Below, in pieces: positions 1 to 10,061 of a DNA stretch of 64,000 nucleotides; positions within the stretch are counted from its first letter, which is position 1; every line of letters starts with the position of its first letter. The position numbers were made by a program, and so were the translations under genes. This stretch comes from Sporosarcina ureae DSM 2281 (GTDB lineage Bacteria > Bacillota > Bacilli > Bacillales_A > Planococcaceae): assembly GCF_000425545.1 (NCBI RefSeq), contig NZ_AUDQ01000001.1, positions 1 to 64,000 on the forward strand. Reading direction: 5' to 3'. The notes below the pieces were generated by a model. It saw only the letters and a list, made by a program, of their open reading frames with translations. It did no database searches and had not been told where the DNA came from.

Positions 1-261
1 ATCATCGATGATGTCATGTATATGGCTTATGAGCCACAGGAGGCCCATCTATTCTTCCAATTCATTTACGAACTATATGACAGGGCAGCCTTTATTCTGA
101 CATCAAATAAGGGGCCAGGTGAATGGGGAAAGTTCTTGGGTGATCCTACTCTGACTACAGCAATCCTTGATCGTCTTCTTCATCGCAGCGAAATTCTTAC
201 ATTTAGTGAAGAGCAGGATAGCATTCGGATGAAATACAGAAAAACCCTTTTTACAGAATGA
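1..261 (+). CDS. istB: IstB-like ATPase of an IS21-family element, C-terminal part
   Basis: An open frame runs in from the left edge and encodes the last 86 residues of an IstB/DnaC-type AAA+ transposition helper. The visible parts match the C-terminal half of the family: an acidic IDDV at the Walker B/early position, the segment LFFQFIYELYDR, the sensor-like ILTSNKGPGEWG, then FLGDPTLTTAILDRLLHRSEI. IstB helps IstA choose and engage target DNA. The gene is 5'-truncated only by the window edge, so intactness cannot be judged. It lies convergent with codY, in the place where B. subtilis carries the flgB flagellar operon. Confidence 0.85.
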   Translation: MIDDVMYMAYEPQEAHLFFQFIYELYDRAAFILTSNKGPGEWGKFLGDPTLTTAILDRLLHRSEILTFSEEQDSIRMKYRKTLFTE

Positions 262-336
262 AGTGTTGAGTCTTAATTGATGAAAACTGTTGAAAGTTAT
301 TTATCGAAAACTGTTGAATTCTACTTGACGGTTACA
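1..336 (+). mobile_element. Right end of an IS21-family insertion sequence (partial)
   Basis: The window opens inside an IS21-type element. It holds the 3' end of the istB-like helper gene followed by a short non-coding end. In that end the 13-base motif GAAAACTGTTGAA occurs twice, at 282-294 and 306-318, 24 bases apart. Multiple terminal repeats bound by the transposase are typical of IS21-family ends. The likely outer boundary is the CA at 335-336 (IS21 ends read TG...CA), so the outward-reading tip would begin TGTAACCGTC. The left part of the element, including istA, lies outside the window. The exact boundary and the target duplication cannot be checked here. Confidence 0.65.
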
Positions 337-483
337 GTAGTGTAATTTAATTACTATATTGACCGCATAGTAATCTCTCACTTATATCCATCTACTTCAC
401 ATTATTCCTAATATAAGTAGTATTACCTATTTTACATGTATATAACACAATATTAATTCGGAAAGACCAAAAAGATTTCATTT

Positions 484-535
484 CAATAAAAAAACTGAAG
501 AAAATCCGTAATAACGGAAGTTCCTTCAGTTTCTA
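484..535 (-). terminator. Rho-independent terminator of the codY operon
   Basis: The 9-bp arms AAACTGAAG (492-500) and CTTCAGTTT (524-532) enclose a partly self-complementary ATCCGT/ACGGA core. On the minus strand the hairpin is followed by a run of T (complement of the A-run at 488-494). It lies 30 bases past the codY stop. The A and T runs on both sides would also allow it to act on plus-strand transcripts leaving the IS element. Confidence 0.8.
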
Positions 536-565
536 AACAGTTTTGAATTTGAATAGTATTTTGTT

Positions 566-1342
566 TTATGAATTGTGTTTCTCAAGCTCTCCTAGGAATT
601 TATCGTTCAATACTTTAATATACGTACCTTTCATTCCTAAAGAACGTGATTCAATGACACCAGCACTTTCAAGTTTACGAAATGCATTGACGATTACTGA
701 ACGTGTAATTCCAACACGATCAGCGATTTTAGAAGCTACAAGCAAACCTTCATTACCGTCTAACTCTTTGAAGATATGCTCGATTGCTTCATGCTCACTG
801 TAAGATAATGAGTTAATCGCCATTTGCACAACCGCTTTACTGCGTGCTTCATGTTCAATTTCCTCTGATTTTTCACGTAAAATTTCCATACCTACTACTG
901 TCGCACCATATTCAGCAAGGATTAGATCATCTTCTGTAAATCCTTCTTTTAGTCGTGCAAGGATTAGAGTACCTAAGCGTTCGCCACCACCGATGATTGG
1001 AACGATTGTAGTTAGACCATCTTGGAATAATTCTTTGTTTTCGATAGGGAATACAGTATGTTCACTCTCGATATCGATATTTGGAGACGTTTCACTAATC
1101 TGGAACAACCGGTTCGTATACTCTTCAGGGAATTTACGATCTTCGAACATTTTCTTCATGCGTTCATTGTCAATTTGATGATGAATTTCTAAACCAAGTA
1201 ATTTACCTCTTCTACTTACGATAAACGCGTTACAATCAATTACTTCACTTAGCTCTTCTGCCATCTCTTTAAAGTTAACAGGACCGCCTGCACCTTCTTG
1301 TAACATTGCATTAATTTTTCTTGTTTTAACTAATAAACTCAT
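566..1342 (-). CDS. codY: GTP- and branched-chain-amino-acid-sensing repressor CodY
   Basis: CodY is the global nutrient-limitation regulator of low-GC Gram-positives. It represses stationary-phase genes when isoleucine, leucine, valine and GTP are plentiful. The 258-residue length is close to the family norm of about 259. An N-terminal GAF domain covers about residues 1-155, and a winged helix-turn-helix lies near the C-terminus: the stretch [19 protein letters not shown] is the recognition helix region, followed by [11 protein letters not shown]. The start has a strong GGAGGA 9 bases upstream. It is the last gene of the xerC-hslV-hslU-codY operon, the same order as in B. subtilis. It ends at a hairpin terminator, after which an IS21 end replaces the expected flagellar genes. 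Confidence 0.97.
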   Translation of the reverse strand: MSLLVKTRKINAMLQEGAGGPVNFKEMAEELSEVIDCNAFIVSRRGKLLGLEIHHQIDNERMKKMFEDRKFPEEYTNRLFQISETSPNIDIESEHTVFPIENKELFQDGLTTIVPIIGGGERLGTLILARLKEGFTEDDLILAEYGATVVGMEILREKSEEIEHEARSKAVVQMAINSLSYSEHEAIEHIFKELDGNEGLLVASKIADRVGITRSVIVNAFRKLESAGVIESRSLGMKGTYIKVLNDKFLGELEKHNS

Positions 1343-1428
1343 CTTTATTGTTCCTCCTCAAGGTTTTCTTCAGACTTTAATGAATATTCTAAAGGTTTTC
1401 AATCATTAAATAAACTATTACGACTTCC

Positions 1429-2820
1429 TTATAGAATAAATTGTGACAAATCTTTGTTCTTTACAATTCCATCCAGCTTTTCATCTACATATGCTGGTGT
1501 AATCTTAATAGATGCGGGTCCGATTTCTGCTGCTTCGAATGATAAATCTTCTAGCAACTTTTCTAAAATCGTATGCAATCTTCTCGCACCAATATTTTCT
1601 GTTTCATTATTGACTTCAAATGCAATTTCAGCCAGCTTACTGATTGCTTCATCCGTAAATTCAATTTCAACTTCTTCTGTCGCAAGAAGTCGTTCATATT
1701 GTTTTAATAAAGAAAAATCCGGTTCTCGCAGTATGCGTTCAAAATCATCTTTTGTCAATTTGTCTAATTCTACACGAATTGGGAATCTACCTTGTAACTC
1801 CGGAATAATATCAGACGGTTTCGACATATGGAATGCTCCTGCGGCAATGAACAAAATATAATCAGTCTTAACAGCACCATACTTTGTTGTAACCGTAGAA
1901 CCTTCGACGATTGGCAGTATATCACGTTGTACACCTTCACGAGACACTTCACCTGAAGATTTTTGATTGCTACTTGCGATTTTATCCATTTCATCAAGAA
2001 AAATAATTCCCGCTTGTTCCGTTAACTCAATTCCTTTACGTGCCACTTCATCTTGATCAATTAACTTATCCGCTTCTTCCGCTTCCAGTACAATTCTCGC
2101 ATCCTTGACTTTCATGCGACGCTGAACTTTCTTCTTCGGCATAAGTGAAGATAAAGCGTCTTGCATACCCGACATTTGATCCATACCAGATCCTTGCAAC
2201 GCATCGAATAAAGATGGTTGTTGCGCTTGCACGTCTACTGTCACCATCTTGTCTTCAATTTGACCATTTGCAAGTTGTTCAGCGATGTCTGAACGCTTTC
2301 GTCTAATCTCGGCTTGATCTTCTGTTTGTTCGGGTTCTGGCTGTGTCTTTTGACCGAAAAACATTTCAAAGGGATTTTGACCTTCTGTATTTTTTTTCGC
2401 TTCAGGTACTAGTAATTTTACTAAACGTTCTTCCGCTAACTTTTGAGACTGCTTTTTAACCGCTTCACGCATATCCTCTTTCACCATACGTACTCCGACT
2501 TCAGTTAAATCACGAATCATTGATTCAACATCTCGTCCTACATATCCGACTTCAGTAAACTTTGTCGCTTCTACTTTTACGAAAGGCGCATGAATCAACT
2601 TGGCAATTCTTCGTGCAATTTCTGTTTTTCCGACACCTGTAGGTCCAATCATCAAAATGTTTTTCGGAATAACTTCTTCTTGTTCTTCAGCAGTCAACTG
2701 CATACGGCGATAACGATTACGCATAGCAACAGCAACTGCCTTTTTCGCTTTTTCTTGCCCAATAATATAACGATTTAAATACGCTGTGAGCGCTTTAGGA
2801 GTCATCTCTTGCTTCATCAC
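1429..2820 (-). CDS. hslU: HslU (ClpY) ATPase subunit of the HslUV protease
   Basis: This AAA+ unfoldase forms a hexameric ring on the HslV peptidase and feeds it unfolded substrates. Walker A is GPTGVGKT (about residues 60-67) and Walker B is [11 protein letters not shown]. Between them lies the variable I domain, rich in Glu, Gln and Lys. The tail ends DLSQFIL, the C-terminal segment that docks into HslV in this family. The 463-residue length fits. The hslV stop codon abuts two in-frame candidate starts in the string TAA-GTG-ATG. The GGAGG inside hslV is 8 bases from GTG (2820) and 11 from ATG (2817), so the GTG is kept. The two proteins differ by one residue. Confidence 0.96.
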   Translation of the reverse strand: MMKQEMTPKALTAYLNRYIIGQEKAKKAVAVAMRNRYRRMQLTAEEQEEVIPKNILMIGPTGVGKTEIARRIAKLIHAPFVKVEATKFTEVGYVGRDVESMIRDLTEVGVRMVKEDMREAVKKQSQKLAEERLVKLLVPEAKKNTEGQNPFEMFFGQKTQPEPEQTEDQAEIRRKRSDIAEQLANGQIEDKMVTVDVQAQQPSLFDALQGSGMDQMSGMQDALSSLMPKKKVQRRMKVKDARIVLEAEEADKLIDQDEVARKGIELTEQAGIIFLDEMDKIASSNQKSSGEVSREGVQRDILPIVEGSTVTTKYGAVKTDYILFIAAGAFHMSKPSDIIPELQGRFPIRVELDKLTKDDFERILREPDFSLLKQYERLLATEEVEIEFTDEAISKLAEIAFEVNNETENIGARRLHTILEKLLEDLSFEAAEIGPASIKITPAYVDEKLDGIVKNKDLSQFIL

Positions 2821-3357
2821 TTAAAGCACCTCCACGATAATATTATGATTGGTGAACACACAAATATCAGCAGCTGTCTCAAGTGAGATTTCAGCAATTT
2901 CTTTCGCTGTCAATTCACTGCTGTGCTTCTTCAGTGCACGCCCGGCCGCTAGTGCGTAATTACCTCCGGAACCGATTGCTAATACCCCGTCATCCGGCTC
3001 TATTACTTCGCCAGTACCTGAGACAAGTAATAGCGTATTTTCGTCCATAACAAGTAACAATGCTTCTAATTTACGCAGGATACGATCTCCACGCCATTCT
3101 TTAGCAAGCTCAACTGACGCTCGCTGAAGATTTCCATCGTATTCATTGAGTTTAGCTTCAAATAAGTCAAATAGCGTAAAAGCATCCGCTACAGAACCTG
3201 CAAAACCAGCTAAGACTTTGCCGTTAAATAATCTACGGACTTTCTTCGCTGTGTGCTTCATGACGACCGACTCGCCCATCGTCACTTGCCCATCACCTGA
3301 CATAGCGCATTGCCCATTATGATGAATAGCAAATATCGTTGTTGCATGAAATTTCAT
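2821..3357 (-). CDS. hslV: HslV (ClpQ) peptidase subunit of the HslUV protease
   Basis: This is a proteasome-beta-like peptidase with an N-terminal nucleophile, partner of HslU encoded immediately downstream. It begins [10 protein letters not shown], so the TT pair that aligns with the catalytic N-terminal Thr of E. coli HslV sits at residues 6-7 behind a five-residue leader that would have to be removed. Also visible are [17 protein letters not shown], the Lys pair region [14 protein letters not shown] and [14 protein letters not shown]. Length is 178 residues. An AGGAGG lies 8 bases before ATG. The gene follows xerC by 11 bases. B. subtilis ClpQ is reported to use an N-terminal Ser; which residue is used here cannot be told from sequence. 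Confidence 0.96.
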   Translation of the reverse strand: MKFHATTIFAIHHNGQCAMSGDGQVTMGESVVMKHTAKKVRRLFNGKVLAGFAGSVADAFTLFDLFEAKLNEYDGNLQRASVELAKEWRGDRILRKLEALLLVMDENTLLLVSGTGEVIEPDDGVLAIGSGGNYALAAGRALKKHSSELTAKEIAEISLETAADICVFTNHNIIVEVL

Positions 3358-3368
3358 TATAGTTCCTC

Positions 3369-4268
3369 CTAAGCACGAGGGTGCGTTTGTAAATAAGTCT
3401 GGCGTAAGTGTTCATTTGTGATATGGGTATAGACCTGAGTTGACGATAGATGGCTATGTCCCAGCAGTTCTTGTACGGACCGAAGATCTGCTCCGGCCCC
3501 AAGCAAATGTGTTGCAAACGTATGTCGGATCATATGTGGTGTAATATTTGTATGCAGAGACGCTTTCTCCATTAAATCATCTAATACATAGCGCACACCG
3601 CGATCCGTCAAAGGGTCTCCACGCAGATTGACGAACAATTTTGTATGCTTCTTTTGCTTCATCAATTGCGGACGACTACTGTCTATATAGTTTTGCAACG
3701 CTCCCTCTGCAAAACTCCCGAATGGCACAAATCGTTCTTTTCGTCCTTTACCCATTACTTTCACAATTCCTAAATAATGATCCACATCTTGCACTTCGAT
3801 TTCTACTAATTCACCGACACGGATCCCTGTCGCATAAAGCAACTCAAGTAAAGCACGATCTCGCAAAGAGCGGAAGTCTTCCCCTATCGTGACTTCAAAA
3901 AGTTTTTCCAGCTCTTGCTGATAGAAAAAAGCAGGAAGGCGTTCTTCTTGCTTCGGATGATACAATAATCGAAATGCTTGATCTTCAATCCCGTATCGAG
4001 CATTCATGAATGTATAAAATGAGCGGATGGCTGATATTTTCCTGGAAATACTAGTTCTCGCATAAGAACGATCATATAATCGTGTAATATACAATCTAGC
4101 TACGGGGTAGTCGACGTCTTCCAATTTCTCGATTCCCTCTTGTTGTAGAAATAATAAAAAATCCCGAAGATCTTTTTCATACTCCGCGACCGTGTAGGAT
4201 GAGTAATTTTTCTCTAGTCGAATATAAGATACATATTCTTCTGCCAATTTTTTTATTTCAGGAATCAT
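3369..4268 (-). CDS. xerC: Tyrosine recombinase XerC (CodV)
   Basis: This site-specific recombinase resolves chromosome dimers together with XerD at dif. The N-terminal SAM-like core-binding domain covers about residues 1-95. The catalytic domain carries the family's Arg in ATGIRVGEL, a Lys in [14 protein letters not shown] (His-x-x-Arg-His), LLGHSH and the nucleophilic Tyr in TQVYTHI. The start used is ATG at 4268, giving 299 residues, because GAGGTGA lies just upstream. An earlier in-frame ATG at 4295 would add nine residues but has no ribosome-binding site. It is the first gene of the xerC-hslV-hslU-codY group, preceded by a 300-base gap that separates it from the trmFO terminator. Confidence 0.95.
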   Translation of the reverse strand: MIPEIKKLAEEYVSYIRLEKNYSSYTVAEYEKDLRDFLLFLQQEGIEKLEDVDYPVARLYITRLYDRSYARTSISRKISAIRSFYTFMNARYGIEDQAFRLLYHPKQEERLPAFFYQQELEKLFEVTIGEDFRSLRDRALLELLYATGIRVGELVEIEVQDVDHYLGIVKVMGKGRKERFVPFGSFAEGALQNYIDSSRPQLMKQKKHTKLFVNLRGDPLTDRGVRYVLDDLMEKASLHTNITPHMIRHTFATHLLGAGADLRSVQELLGHSHLSSTQVYTHITNEHLRQTYLQTHPRA

Positions 4269-4573
4269 TTTATCACCTCGATACGAATTTATCATCGTAC
4301 AACGTGCACTTAAAGATTCGCAAGATTATTGATTACATACAGTTCGAAATAAACTATCAAAGCCGAATGTTGTCCATAAAACACTATACATTAGCAAGGA
4401 ATTTTGGGCAACTTTGAAAAACTGGTTATTGATTATTTTTAGATTTATGAACTATTTCCGTCACATAACAGTCAAATTACTTTAACAGCTAAGGAATTCT
4501 TCATCCTATCCACCATTACTTCTTCCAAAATATAAGACGTTATATCTATTAGGAAGTTGCATATTGCCACTAC
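4269..4573. other. Intergenic gap between xerC and the trmFO terminator
   Basis: About 300 bases without a convincing gene; the short plus-strand frames here have no ribosome-binding site or recognisable product. The stretch is A+T-rich and must contain the xerC operon promoter, for which one candidate is listed separately. I looked for a 15-base CodY-type box (AATTTTCNGAAAATT) and saw only poor partial matches. Confidence 0.6.
4332..4360 (-). promoter_or_regulatory. Candidate sigma-A promoter for the xerC-codY operon
   Basis: On the minus strand TTGATA (complement of 4355-4360) is separated by 17 bases from TGTAAT (complement of 4332-4337). This would give a leader of about 55 bases before the xerC start. 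The spacing is ideal and the -10 box is fair. The region is A+T-rich, so chance matches are possible. Confidence 0.4.
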
Positions 4574-4624
4574 AACTAAAAAACTGAAGATCGAACTCCG
4601 ATTAGATGGAGTTCGATCTTCAGT
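4574..4624 (-). terminator. Strong terminator after trmFO
   Basis: A 17-bp perfect inverted repeat (4583-4599 and 4608-4624, ACTGAAGATCGAACTCC and its complement) has an 8-base loop. On the minus strand it is followed by TTTTT (complement of 4578-4582). It begins 11 bases after the trmFO stop and separates topA-trmFO from the xerC operon. Confidence 0.9.
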
Positions 4625-4634
4625 CCGATTTCTG

Positions 4635-5945
4635 TCATATGTTTGTCGTTGATTTAAATTCTTGTAAAGCATCCAATGCGCGTGTCGCATGTTTGTTTGC
4701 TCGTTCCGCTTTTGTTCTATATCGCCTATTCAGCTCAGGGAATAATCCGAAATTGATGTTAATCGGCTGGAAGTTATTTGGATCAGCCTCTGTGATATAA
4801 CGCGCCATACTACCAAGAGCTGTTTCTCTCGGAAAACGGACCGGCTTCTCGCCTTTTGCCAATTGAGCTGCATTAATACCCGCAATCAATCCTGACCCTG
4901 CCGATTCAACATAGCCTTCTACACCTGTTACTTGACCCGCAAACAGAATGGTCGGCTGTGATTTAAGTTGATATGTGCAGTTCAATACTCTAGGTGAGTT
5001 GATAAATGTATTACGATGCATTACACCATAGCGCACGATATCCACATTTTCCAATCCTGGTATCAGTTTCAATACTTCTTTTTGTGCTCCCCATTTTAGA
5101 TGTGTCTGAAATCCTACCAGGTTATATAAAGTGCCCGCTGCGTTATCCTGTCGTAACTGAATAACCGCTTTTGGCTCTTTGCCTGTCTTAGGATCTTCAA
5201 GTCCAACCGGTTTTAACGGACCGAATAACATCGTTTTCACACCGCGCTTCGCCATTTCTTCAATCGGCATACACCCTTCAAAGTAAAGTTCTTTTTCAAA
5301 ATCCTTTAAAGGAGCAACTTCAGCTGAGGTTAAGGCTTCATAAAATCGTTCGAATTCCTCGTTGTTCATGGGGCAATTTAAATATGCCGCATCACCTTTA
5401 TCATAGCGTGACTTCAAATAAACTTTATCCATATCGATGGAATCAGCTTCTACGATGGGAGCTGCCGCGTCATAGAAGTATAAATAATCTTCACCAGTCA
5501 GCTGCCGTATTTCTTCGGCTAATACTGGAGATGTGAGTGGACCAGAGGCAATTACCGTAATTCCTTCCGGCACTTTCACTACTTCTTCATTGATCACTTC
5601 TATATTCGGATGATTCCGGACTTTTTCAGTGACGTTGCCTGCGAATTCGTGACGATCTACTGCAAGCGCACCGCCAGCAGGTACCGCGCATTCGTCCGCG
5701 GCTTGGATAATCAATGAATTTAATTGACGCATCTCTTCTTTGATCACACCAACGGCATTCGTCAGGTTATTGGCACGTAACGAGTTGCTACATACTAACT
5801 CCGCAAATTTATCAGTATGATGGGCGGGGGTTTGCTTCACAGGACGCATTTCAAATAGTTTTACTTGAACACCCCTATTAGCTAATTGCCAAGCAGCCTC
5901 ACTTCCAGCTAACCCTGCTCCGATCACATTTACAATTTGCGTCAT
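4635..5945 (-). CDS. trmFO: TrmFO, folate/FAD-dependent tRNA (uracil-54-C5)-methyltransferase
   Basis: The enzyme makes ribothymidine at position 54 of the T-loop of tRNA, using methylenetetrahydrofolate as carbon donor and FADH2 as reductant. The dinucleotide-binding motif [10 protein letters not shown] is at the N-terminus. [12 protein letters not shown] and the C-terminal [20 protein letters not shown] are typical of the GidA/TrmFO family. Start ATG 5945 (436 residues) is chosen because AGAGGTAG lies just upstream. The in-frame ATG at 5984 would add 13 residues overlapping that ribosome-binding site. The gene follows topA with a 42-base gap, the order seen in B. subtilis (topA-trmFO-codV). 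Confidence 0.95.
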   Translation of the reverse strand: MTQIVNVIGAGLAGSEAAWQLANRGVQVKLFEMRPVKQTPAHHTDKFAELVCSNSLRANNLTNAVGVIKEEMRQLNSLIIQAADECAVPAGGALAVDRHEFAGNVTEKVRNHPNIEVINEEVVKVPEGITVIASGPLTSPVLAEEIRQLTGEDYLYFYDAAAPIVEADSIDMDKVYLKSRYDKGDAAYLNCPMNNEEFERFYEALTSAEVAPLKDFEKELYFEGCMPIEEMAKRGVKTMLFGPLKPVGLEDPKTGKEPKAVIQLRQDNAAGTLYNLVGFQTHLKWGAQKEVLKLIPGLENVDIVRYGVMHRNTFINSPRVLNCTYQLKSQPTILFAGQVTGVEGYVESAGSGLIAGINAAQLAKGEKPVRFPRETALGSMARYITEADPNNFQPININFGLFPELNRRYRTKAERANKHATRALDALQEFKSTTNI

Positions 5946-5987
5946 TACAACTACCTCTTTCTCATTATGTTTAATTACATTCACGTA

Positions 5988-8063
5988 CTAGCCTTGTGGT
6001 TCTTCTTTATAATCACATTCAGTACATTGGATTTGAACACCTTTTTTCAGGCGTTTTTCAACCATTGTGTGCTGACATTTCGGACATGGTCTTGAGATCG
6101 GTTTATCCCATGAAACATAGTCACATTCAGGATATTGATCACAACCGAAGAAGATTCTCTTCGTCTTACTCTTACGCTCGACAACTTCGCCTTCTTTACA
6201 CTTCGGACATTTCACACCGATTGGTTTGATAATGGCCTTCGTATTACGACAGTCTGGGAAGTTGGAGCAAGCCATAAATTTTCCGTAGCGCCCCATTTTA
6301 TAGACCATCGGAGATTCACATTTCTCACAATCTTCACCTGCTGGTTCATCTTTGATTTCAATCTTTTCCATTTCGGCATCGGCTACTTCTACGTGCTTTT
6401 CGAAATCGCGATAGAAGTCATCGATTACTGTACGCCATTCAATCGTGCCTTCTTCTACATGGTCAAGACGCTGTTCCATCTGTCTCGTAAATTCGATATC
6501 AATGATATCAGGGAAGTATTGATTCACCGCTTGATGGACGATCCCTCCAAGTTCTGTTGGAATAAACCGCTTGGCATCCAGTGTGACATAGCCACGCTTT
6601 TGAATGGTATCAAGTGTTGGTGCGTACGTAGAAGGTCTTCCTATTCCCAACTCCTCGAGTGTCTTCACTAAACGCGCCTCCGAATATCTTGGTGGCGGTT
6701 GTGTGAAGTGCTGTTTCGGATCCACCTCTGCGTATTTAATACGCTCGCCCTCTTCAAGAGGTGGTAGAATATTCTCTTTTTCTTCTTGTTGATCATCATT
6801 GCCTTCGATATAAACTTTCATAAACCCTGGGAATTTCACTTGAGATCCTGATGCTCTGAAACGGATATCTCCATTTAAGAAATCAGCAGTCACCGTATCC
6901 AAAACAGCTGGTGCCATTTGACTTGCAACGAGACGTTCCCAAATCAATTTATATAGACGATGTTGGTCTCTTGTTAAGAACGCTTTCATCGCATCGGGTG
7001 GTCGCATAGCAGATGTCGGCCTCACTGCTTCGTGTGCATCCTGTGTCTTTGCTTTAGCTTTGGTCTTCTTCGTACTAGTTGAAATGAATTCTTCACCGTA
7101 CATCGTGTGAATGAAAGATCTCACTTCTTCTTTTGCGGTATCAGAGATTCTCGTCGAGTCGGTACGCATATACGTAATCAAACCAACTGTACCTTCTTTT
7201 CCGATCGCAATTCCTTCATATAATTGTTGTGCAAGCATCATCGTTTTCCTCGCACGGAAATTCAGCTTACGTGCCGCCTCTTGCTGAAGGGATGATGTTG
7301 TGAACGGCAACGCCGGATTACGTTTACGTTCTTTTTTCACTACTTTTGATACTTCAAACTCGTCTGGCTTTATTGAATTGACGATTTTTTCCACTTGCTC
7401 TTGATTCGTCAGTTTCACTTTTTCTGCAGCATCGCCATAAAATTGCGCTTCAAAAGTTTTGTCATCTTTAGTGAATTGTGAAGTAATGGACCAGTACTCT
7501 TCTGGTTCAAATGCATTGATTTCATTTTCCCGGTCAATGATCAAACGTAAAGCAACGGATTGCACACGCCCTGCGGATAGACCTTTCTTTACTTTCTTCC
7601 ACAGGATCGGGCTAATGTTATAGCCTACTAATCTATCCAAGATCCTTCTCGCTTGCTGCGCGTCCACTAAATCCATGTTAATAGGACGAGGGTGTTTAAA
7701 TGATTCCTTTATTGCTTCTTTTGTAATTTCATTGAAGACCACGCGGCAATCAGTTTCGATATCTACACCTAATTGATGTGATAAATGCCAAGCTATTGCT
7801 TCCCCTTCGCGATCCGGGTCAGCTGCAAGAAAAATTTTCTTTGCTTTTTTTGCTTCTTTTTTTAAATCTTGAAGAATTGGTCCTTTTCCTCGGATCGTAA
7901 TATACTTCGGTTCATAATTATTTTCGGTATCTACACCCATTTGACTTCGGGGTAAATCACGTAAATGACCAAGTGATGCACTAACTTTATACTTCTTTCC
8001 TAAGTAACGTTCAATCGTTTTCGCTTTAGCAGGCGATTCCACTATTACTAAGTAATCTGCCAT
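5988..8063 (-). CDS. topA: DNA topoisomerase I (type IA)
   Basis: This enzyme relaxes negatively supercoiled DNA by single-strand passage. The N-terminal Toprim domain begins [19 protein letters not shown] and contains the acidic [13 protein letters not shown] motif. The catalytic Tyr is in [14 protein letters not shown]. The C-terminal 110 residues hold three cysteine clusters of the zinc-ribbon type: [10 protein letters not shown]...[16 protein letters not shown]...CDQYPEC and CPKCQHTM...CTEC. The 691-residue length is normal. A GAGGAGGGAA precedes the start by a few bases. It is transcribed with trmFO. Confidence 0.97.
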   Translation of the reverse strand: MADYLVIVESPAKAKTIERYLGKKYKVSASLGHLRDLPRSQMGVDTENNYEPKYITIRGKGPILQDLKKEAKKAKKIFLAADPDREGEAIAWHLSHQLGVDIETDCRVVFNEITKEAIKESFKHPRPINMDLVDAQQARRILDRLVGYNISPILWKKVKKGLSAGRVQSVALRLIIDRENEINAFEPEEYWSITSQFTKDDKTFEAQFYGDAAEKVKLTNQEQVEKIVNSIKPDEFEVSKVVKKERKRNPALPFTTSSLQQEAARKLNFRARKTMMLAQQLYEGIAIGKEGTVGLITYMRTDSTRISDTAKEEVRSFIHTMYGEEFISTSTKKTKAKAKTQDAHEAVRPTSAMRPPDAMKAFLTRDQHRLYKLIWERLVASQMAPAVLDTVTADFLNGDIRFRASGSQVKFPGFMKVYIEGNDDQQEEKENILPPLEEGERIKYAEVDPKQHFTQPPPRYSEARLVKTLEELGIGRPSTYAPTLDTIQKRGYVTLDAKRFIPTELGGIVHQAVNQYFPDIIDIEFTRQMEQRLDHVEEGTIEWRTVIDDFYRDFEKHVEVADAEMEKIEIKDEPAGEDCEKCESPMVYKMGRYGKFMACSNFPDCRNTKAIIKPIGVKCPKCKEGEVVERKSKTKRIFFGCDQYPECDYVSWDKPISRPCPKCQHTMVEKRLKKGVQIQCTECDYKEEPQG

Positions 8064-8123
8064 ATCGTTCCCTCCTCAGAGAGATTTCTTTATATTTATT
8101 CAGCAAAAGAATATCTGTTGCAA

Positions 8124-8152
8124 AATGTATAACAGTTTTCAAGATAATGCAA
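8124..8152 (-). promoter_or_regulatory. Candidate sigma-A promoter for topA
   Basis: On the minus strand TTGCAT (complement of 8147-8152) lies 17 bases before TACATT (complement of 8124-8129), inside the 125-base gap between dprA and topA. It would start transcription about 55 bases before topA. Only box similarity supports it. Confidence 0.4.
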
Positions 8153-8188
8153 CCTTTTAAACATCTGCCAAAAAGAGGATAGGCCGAT

Positions 8189-9067
8189 TTATAGTAAAGA
8201 ATCAATAATCTGATAACCACTCCACAACGGCTTAGCCCCTTCATCCAATAGCTTATTTGGACCCGCTGATAGAGCAGAATCTATGGCGCCAGGTACTGCA
8301 AATATTTCTTTTCCATGGTCAAGAGCATGCTCTACCGTACTCATCGTTCCACTTCTTTCGACAGACTCTGTAATGACTAGCGCATTGGACAAGCCACTGA
8401 TAATCCGATTGCGCATAGGAAATGTCCATTTGGCAGGTGCAAAGTACGGTGGATACTCTGTCACAAGTAAATGATTTTTCGCAATTTCTTCAGCAATTTT
8501 TTGATTCTTTTTCGGATACATATGAGAAAATCCATGACCTAAAACGCCAATTGTCTCCCCACCATATTCGATAGTAGCTTGATGTGCCATCGTGTCTGCT
8601 CCATCTGCTAAGCCTGAGACAATTGGGATATGATGATCGACGAGTGGTGGCACAATAAATTCCAACGCCTTTTTGGAATAGTTCGTAGCTTTACGGGAAC
8701 CGATTATTCCAACCCGCGGACGTTTTTTTAATAAAAGATTATTGCCTTTAGTATAAAGAACAGCTGGCGGATCACATAATTGTTTTAATTCTTCCGGGTA
8801 ATTTGAATGAAAATAAGTAATAGGGATACAATCGTTTTTTCTTAGCATTTCCACTATAGGAAGACATGATATTTCTTGATATTTCACTGGAAACTGTTCC
8901 ACTTTTTCTGCAGGTAAATTAAAAATATGTGACCATTGAAGAGCGGAGTAAGAGTGCAAATCTTCTAATGAAGGGTTCTCTTGTAATAGATTCATAAAAC
9001 GATTAAAGGGTACTGGATGGATATAATGTATGTTCAGTAAATGTAGTTGCTGATTAGTATATAGCAT
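8189..9067 (-). CDS. dprA: DNA-processing protein DprA (Smf)
   Basis: DprA protects incoming single-stranded DNA and loads RecA on it during natural transformation. The Rossmann-like core carries GIIGSRKATNYS, the signature SGLADGADTMAHQ and IGVLGHGF, followed by NRIISGLSNALVITES and GTMSTVEHALDHGKEIFAVPG. The 292-residue length is typical of the Firmicute short form. The N-terminal 70 residues are helical, and no DML1-like C-terminal winged helix is present. The gene lies between sucD and topA as in B. subtilis, separated from sucD by a terminator. Confidence 0.93.
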   Translation of the reverse strand: MLYTNQQLHLLNIHYIHPVPFNRFMNLLQENPSLEDLHSYSALQWSHIFNLPAEKVEQFPVKYQEISCLPIVEMLRKNDCIPITYFHSNYPEELKQLCDPPAVLYTKGNNLLLKKRPRVGIIGSRKATNYSKKALEFIVPPLVDHHIPIVSGLADGADTMAHQATIEYGGETIGVLGHGFSHMYPKKNQKIAEEIAKNHLLVTEYPPYFAPAKWTFPMRNRIISGLSNALVITESVERSGTMSTVEHALDHGKEIFAVPGAIDSALSAGPNKLLDEGAKPLWSGYQIIDSLL

Positions 9068-9103
9068 CGAATTCTCCTCTGTTCGACACTACAAGCATGA
9101 GCA

Positions 9104-9138
9104 CGAAAAAAGGAGCAGCAATTAAGCTACTCCTTTCA
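9104..9138 (-). terminator. Terminator of the sucCD operon
   Basis: AAAGGAGCAGC (9108-9118 region) pairs with GCTACTCCTTT (9126-9136) with one mismatch. On the minus strand it is followed by TTTTTT (complement of the A-run starting at 9106). It lies directly after the sucD stop. Confidence 0.8.
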
Positions 9139-9140
9139 GT

Positions 9141-10043
9141 TTACTTCGTTTTACATTTCTCGTATAGTCCTTTTTCTTTCAGGACTTTGATTAATGTTTC
9201 ACCTATGACAGAAGGTGTCTCTGCAACTTGAACGTCCGCTGCTTGTAGAGCTTCGATTTTATCAGCAGCTGTACCTTTACCTCCGGAAATTATAGCGCCT
9301 GCGTGTCCCATACGCTTACCTTCGGGTGCAGTTTGACCTCCGATAAAGCCAACTACAGGCTTCGTCATATTTTCTTTAATCCAAGTGGCTGCTTCTTCTT
9401 CTGCAGTACCACCAATCTCACCGATCATGACTACTGCATATGTCTCTGGATCTTCATTGAATGCTTTCAAGACATCGATAAAGTTCGTGCCGTTTACCGG
9501 GTCTCCACCAATTCCGACAGCCGTAGTTTGACCAATTCCTTCTTGTGTCAACTGATGAACCGCTTCATATGTTAGTGTACCTGAACGAGAAACTACGCCC
9601 ACATGCCCTTTTGTATGAATATAGCCTGGCATAATACCGATCTTCGTCTCATCTGCAGTGATGACACCTGGACAGTTTGGACCGATCAAACGAGTATTTT
9701 TGCCCTCCATATAACGCTTTACTTTAATCATATCTAGAACAGGAATATGCTCTGTAATACAGATCGTCATTTCCAGTTCAGCATCTACGCCTTCCATAAT
9801 TGCATCCGCTGCAAATGGTGCAGGAACATAGATAATGGAAACAGTTGCGCCTGTTTCCTTAACTGCTTCTTCCACAGTGTCAAATACCGGCACGCCTTCC
9901 ACTGTCTGACCGCCTTTACCAGGCGTTACGCCAGCGACAATTTTTGTACCATATTCCAACATTTGCTGTGTATGGAACAGGGCAGTGGAACCTGTAATTC
10001 CTTGTACAATGACTTTTGTATCTTTATTTACATAAATACTCAT
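9141..10043 (-). CDS. sucD: Succinyl-CoA synthetase (ADP-forming) alpha subunit
   Basis: The alpha subunit binds CoA and carries the phosphorylated histidine of the TCA-cycle enzyme that converts succinyl-CoA to succinate with substrate-level ATP formation. The CoA-binding Rossmann fold begins at [19 protein letters not shown]. The active-site His lies in [25 protein letters not shown] and [16 protein letters not shown] are further signatures. The 300-residue length is normal. It follows sucC by 18 bases and is closed by a terminator. Confidence 0.97.
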   Translation of the reverse strand: MSIYVNKDTKVIVQGITGSTALFHTQQMLEYGTKIVAGVTPGKGGQTVEGVPVFDTVEEAVKETGATVSIIYVPAPFAADAIMEGVDAELEMTICITEHIPVLDMIKVKRYMEGKNTRLIGPNCPGVITADETKIGIMPGYIHTKGHVGVVSRSGTLTYEAVHQLTQEGIGQTTAVGIGGDPVNGTNFIDVLKAFNEDPETYAVVMIGEIGGTAEEEAATWIKENMTKPVVGFIGGQTAPEGKRMGHAGAIISGGKGTAADKIEALQAADVQVAETPSVIGETLIKVLKEKGLYEKCKTK

Positions 10044-10061
10044 GATTTGTACCTGCCTTTC

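Noticed and set aside
4269..4573. CodY-binding box in front of the xerC-codY operon
   Set aside because: Only partial matches to the 15-base consensus with many mismatches; not above chance in A+T-rich DNA.
6135..6671. 178-codon plus-strand frame opposite topA
   Set aside because: Shadow of topA coding sequence; no support for translation.
8026..8244. Small minus-strand frame in the dprA-topA gap
   Set aside because: Overlaps both neighbours out of frame, has no ribosome-binding site and no recognisable product; the gap is explained by the topA promoter.
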